Part shown: positions 63,798 through 64,000 of the stretch, one piece after another
Numbering within the stretch: the stretch's first letter is position 1
Layout of the letters: each line of letters starts with the position of its first letter
From: Prorocentrum cordatum
Taxonomy: Eukaryota > Sar > Dinophyceae > Prorocentrales > Prorocentraceae
Direction of reading: 5' to 3'
DNA length: 64,000 nt
Assembly (NCBI GenBank): GCA_963575745.1
Contig: CAUYUJ010022093.1
Coordinates: 70,001-134,000 of the forward strand
Notes under the pieces: model-generated
Databases searched by the model: none
The model's input: only the letters and a program-made list of their open reading frames with translations
Told to the model about the DNA's origin: nothing
Translations under genes and position numbers: made by a program

Positions 63798-64000
63798 AGT
63801 CCCGCCTTCTGGGTCGTGGCGGGACCAGTCCGAGCCTTTCAATCTCTCGGGCCCGAAAAGCTGTGGCGACAAAAAATGGACGGTGGTGGTGTTCAGGAGG
63901 GGCGAGTGGAAGGGGATGCCGAACACGGAAGGTGTAAGATTACAGGGTTTTGTGGGAGGGTGACGAAGGGTTCTGAGACGACGACGCGACGGACGAGGGT
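63798..64000. other. Upstream of gene E, no clear SL relic
   Basis: Unique sequence. The minus-strand CCGTCCATTTTTTGTC at about 63885-63870 only loosely recalls the leader and is not counted as a relic. Confidence 0.4.

Noticed and set aside
63865-63890. CCGTCCATTTTTTGTC upstream of gene E as an SL relic
   Set aside because: Needs several mismatches and a gap; not better than chance.

Overview
The window reads as nuclear DNA of a dinoflagellate. Three near-copies of the dinoflagellate spliced-leader (DinoSL) sequence lie just upstream of reading frames (27886-27906 +, 44088-44103 -, 58087-58106 -). Introns recovered by matching paralogous proteins use GC or GA donors as often as GT. The DNA is mostly GC-rich and crowded with simple repeats. 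A GC-rich genome such as Prorocentrum is my guess at genus level and is not shown by the sequence.

Layout. 1-20.5 kb holds almost only repeats: trinucleotide blocks, a 77-bp satellite, arrays with an 11-bp period, fold-back/MITE elements, and one decayed LINE fragment with an RNase H domain (6.64-8.18 kb, +). 20.5-26.7 kb is an AT-richer tandem duplication, each of two units carrying the C-terminal end of a LINE reverse transcriptase (-). 27.9-28.7 kb is a plus-strand gene behind a DinoSL relic. From about 29.7 kb to the right end nearly all coding sequence is on the minus strand.

The main discovery is a two-gene unit present twice. Locus A (38.2-29.7 kb) and locus B (58.1-53.7 kb) each carry, in the same order, a Tnp2/CACTA-like transposase-like gene (685 and 699 codons) followed by a cytosine-methyltransferase-like gene (315 and 325 codons). 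The end of the first gene overlaps the start of the second in another frame. I rebuilt the exons by aligning A with B. All junctions keep phase and all totals are multiples of three, apart from one frameshift and two stop codons.

Interleaved with these loci are two related hypothetical genes (D, 47-39.2 kb; E, 63.8-59.6 kb). An unrelated gene C, with its own SL relic, is nested in a 4.2-kb intron of D. Another ORF (31.9-32.7 kb) is nested in a 3.4-kb intron of locus A. A truncated MULE-like transposase (49.3-50.2 kb, +) lies between D and B. Introns are filled with a dispersed composite repeat and with 11-bp fold-back arrays, so repeat spread and intron gain look linked here.

All protein assignments rest on reading motifs by eye. 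No database search was possible. Exon models are inferences and would need RNA evidence.
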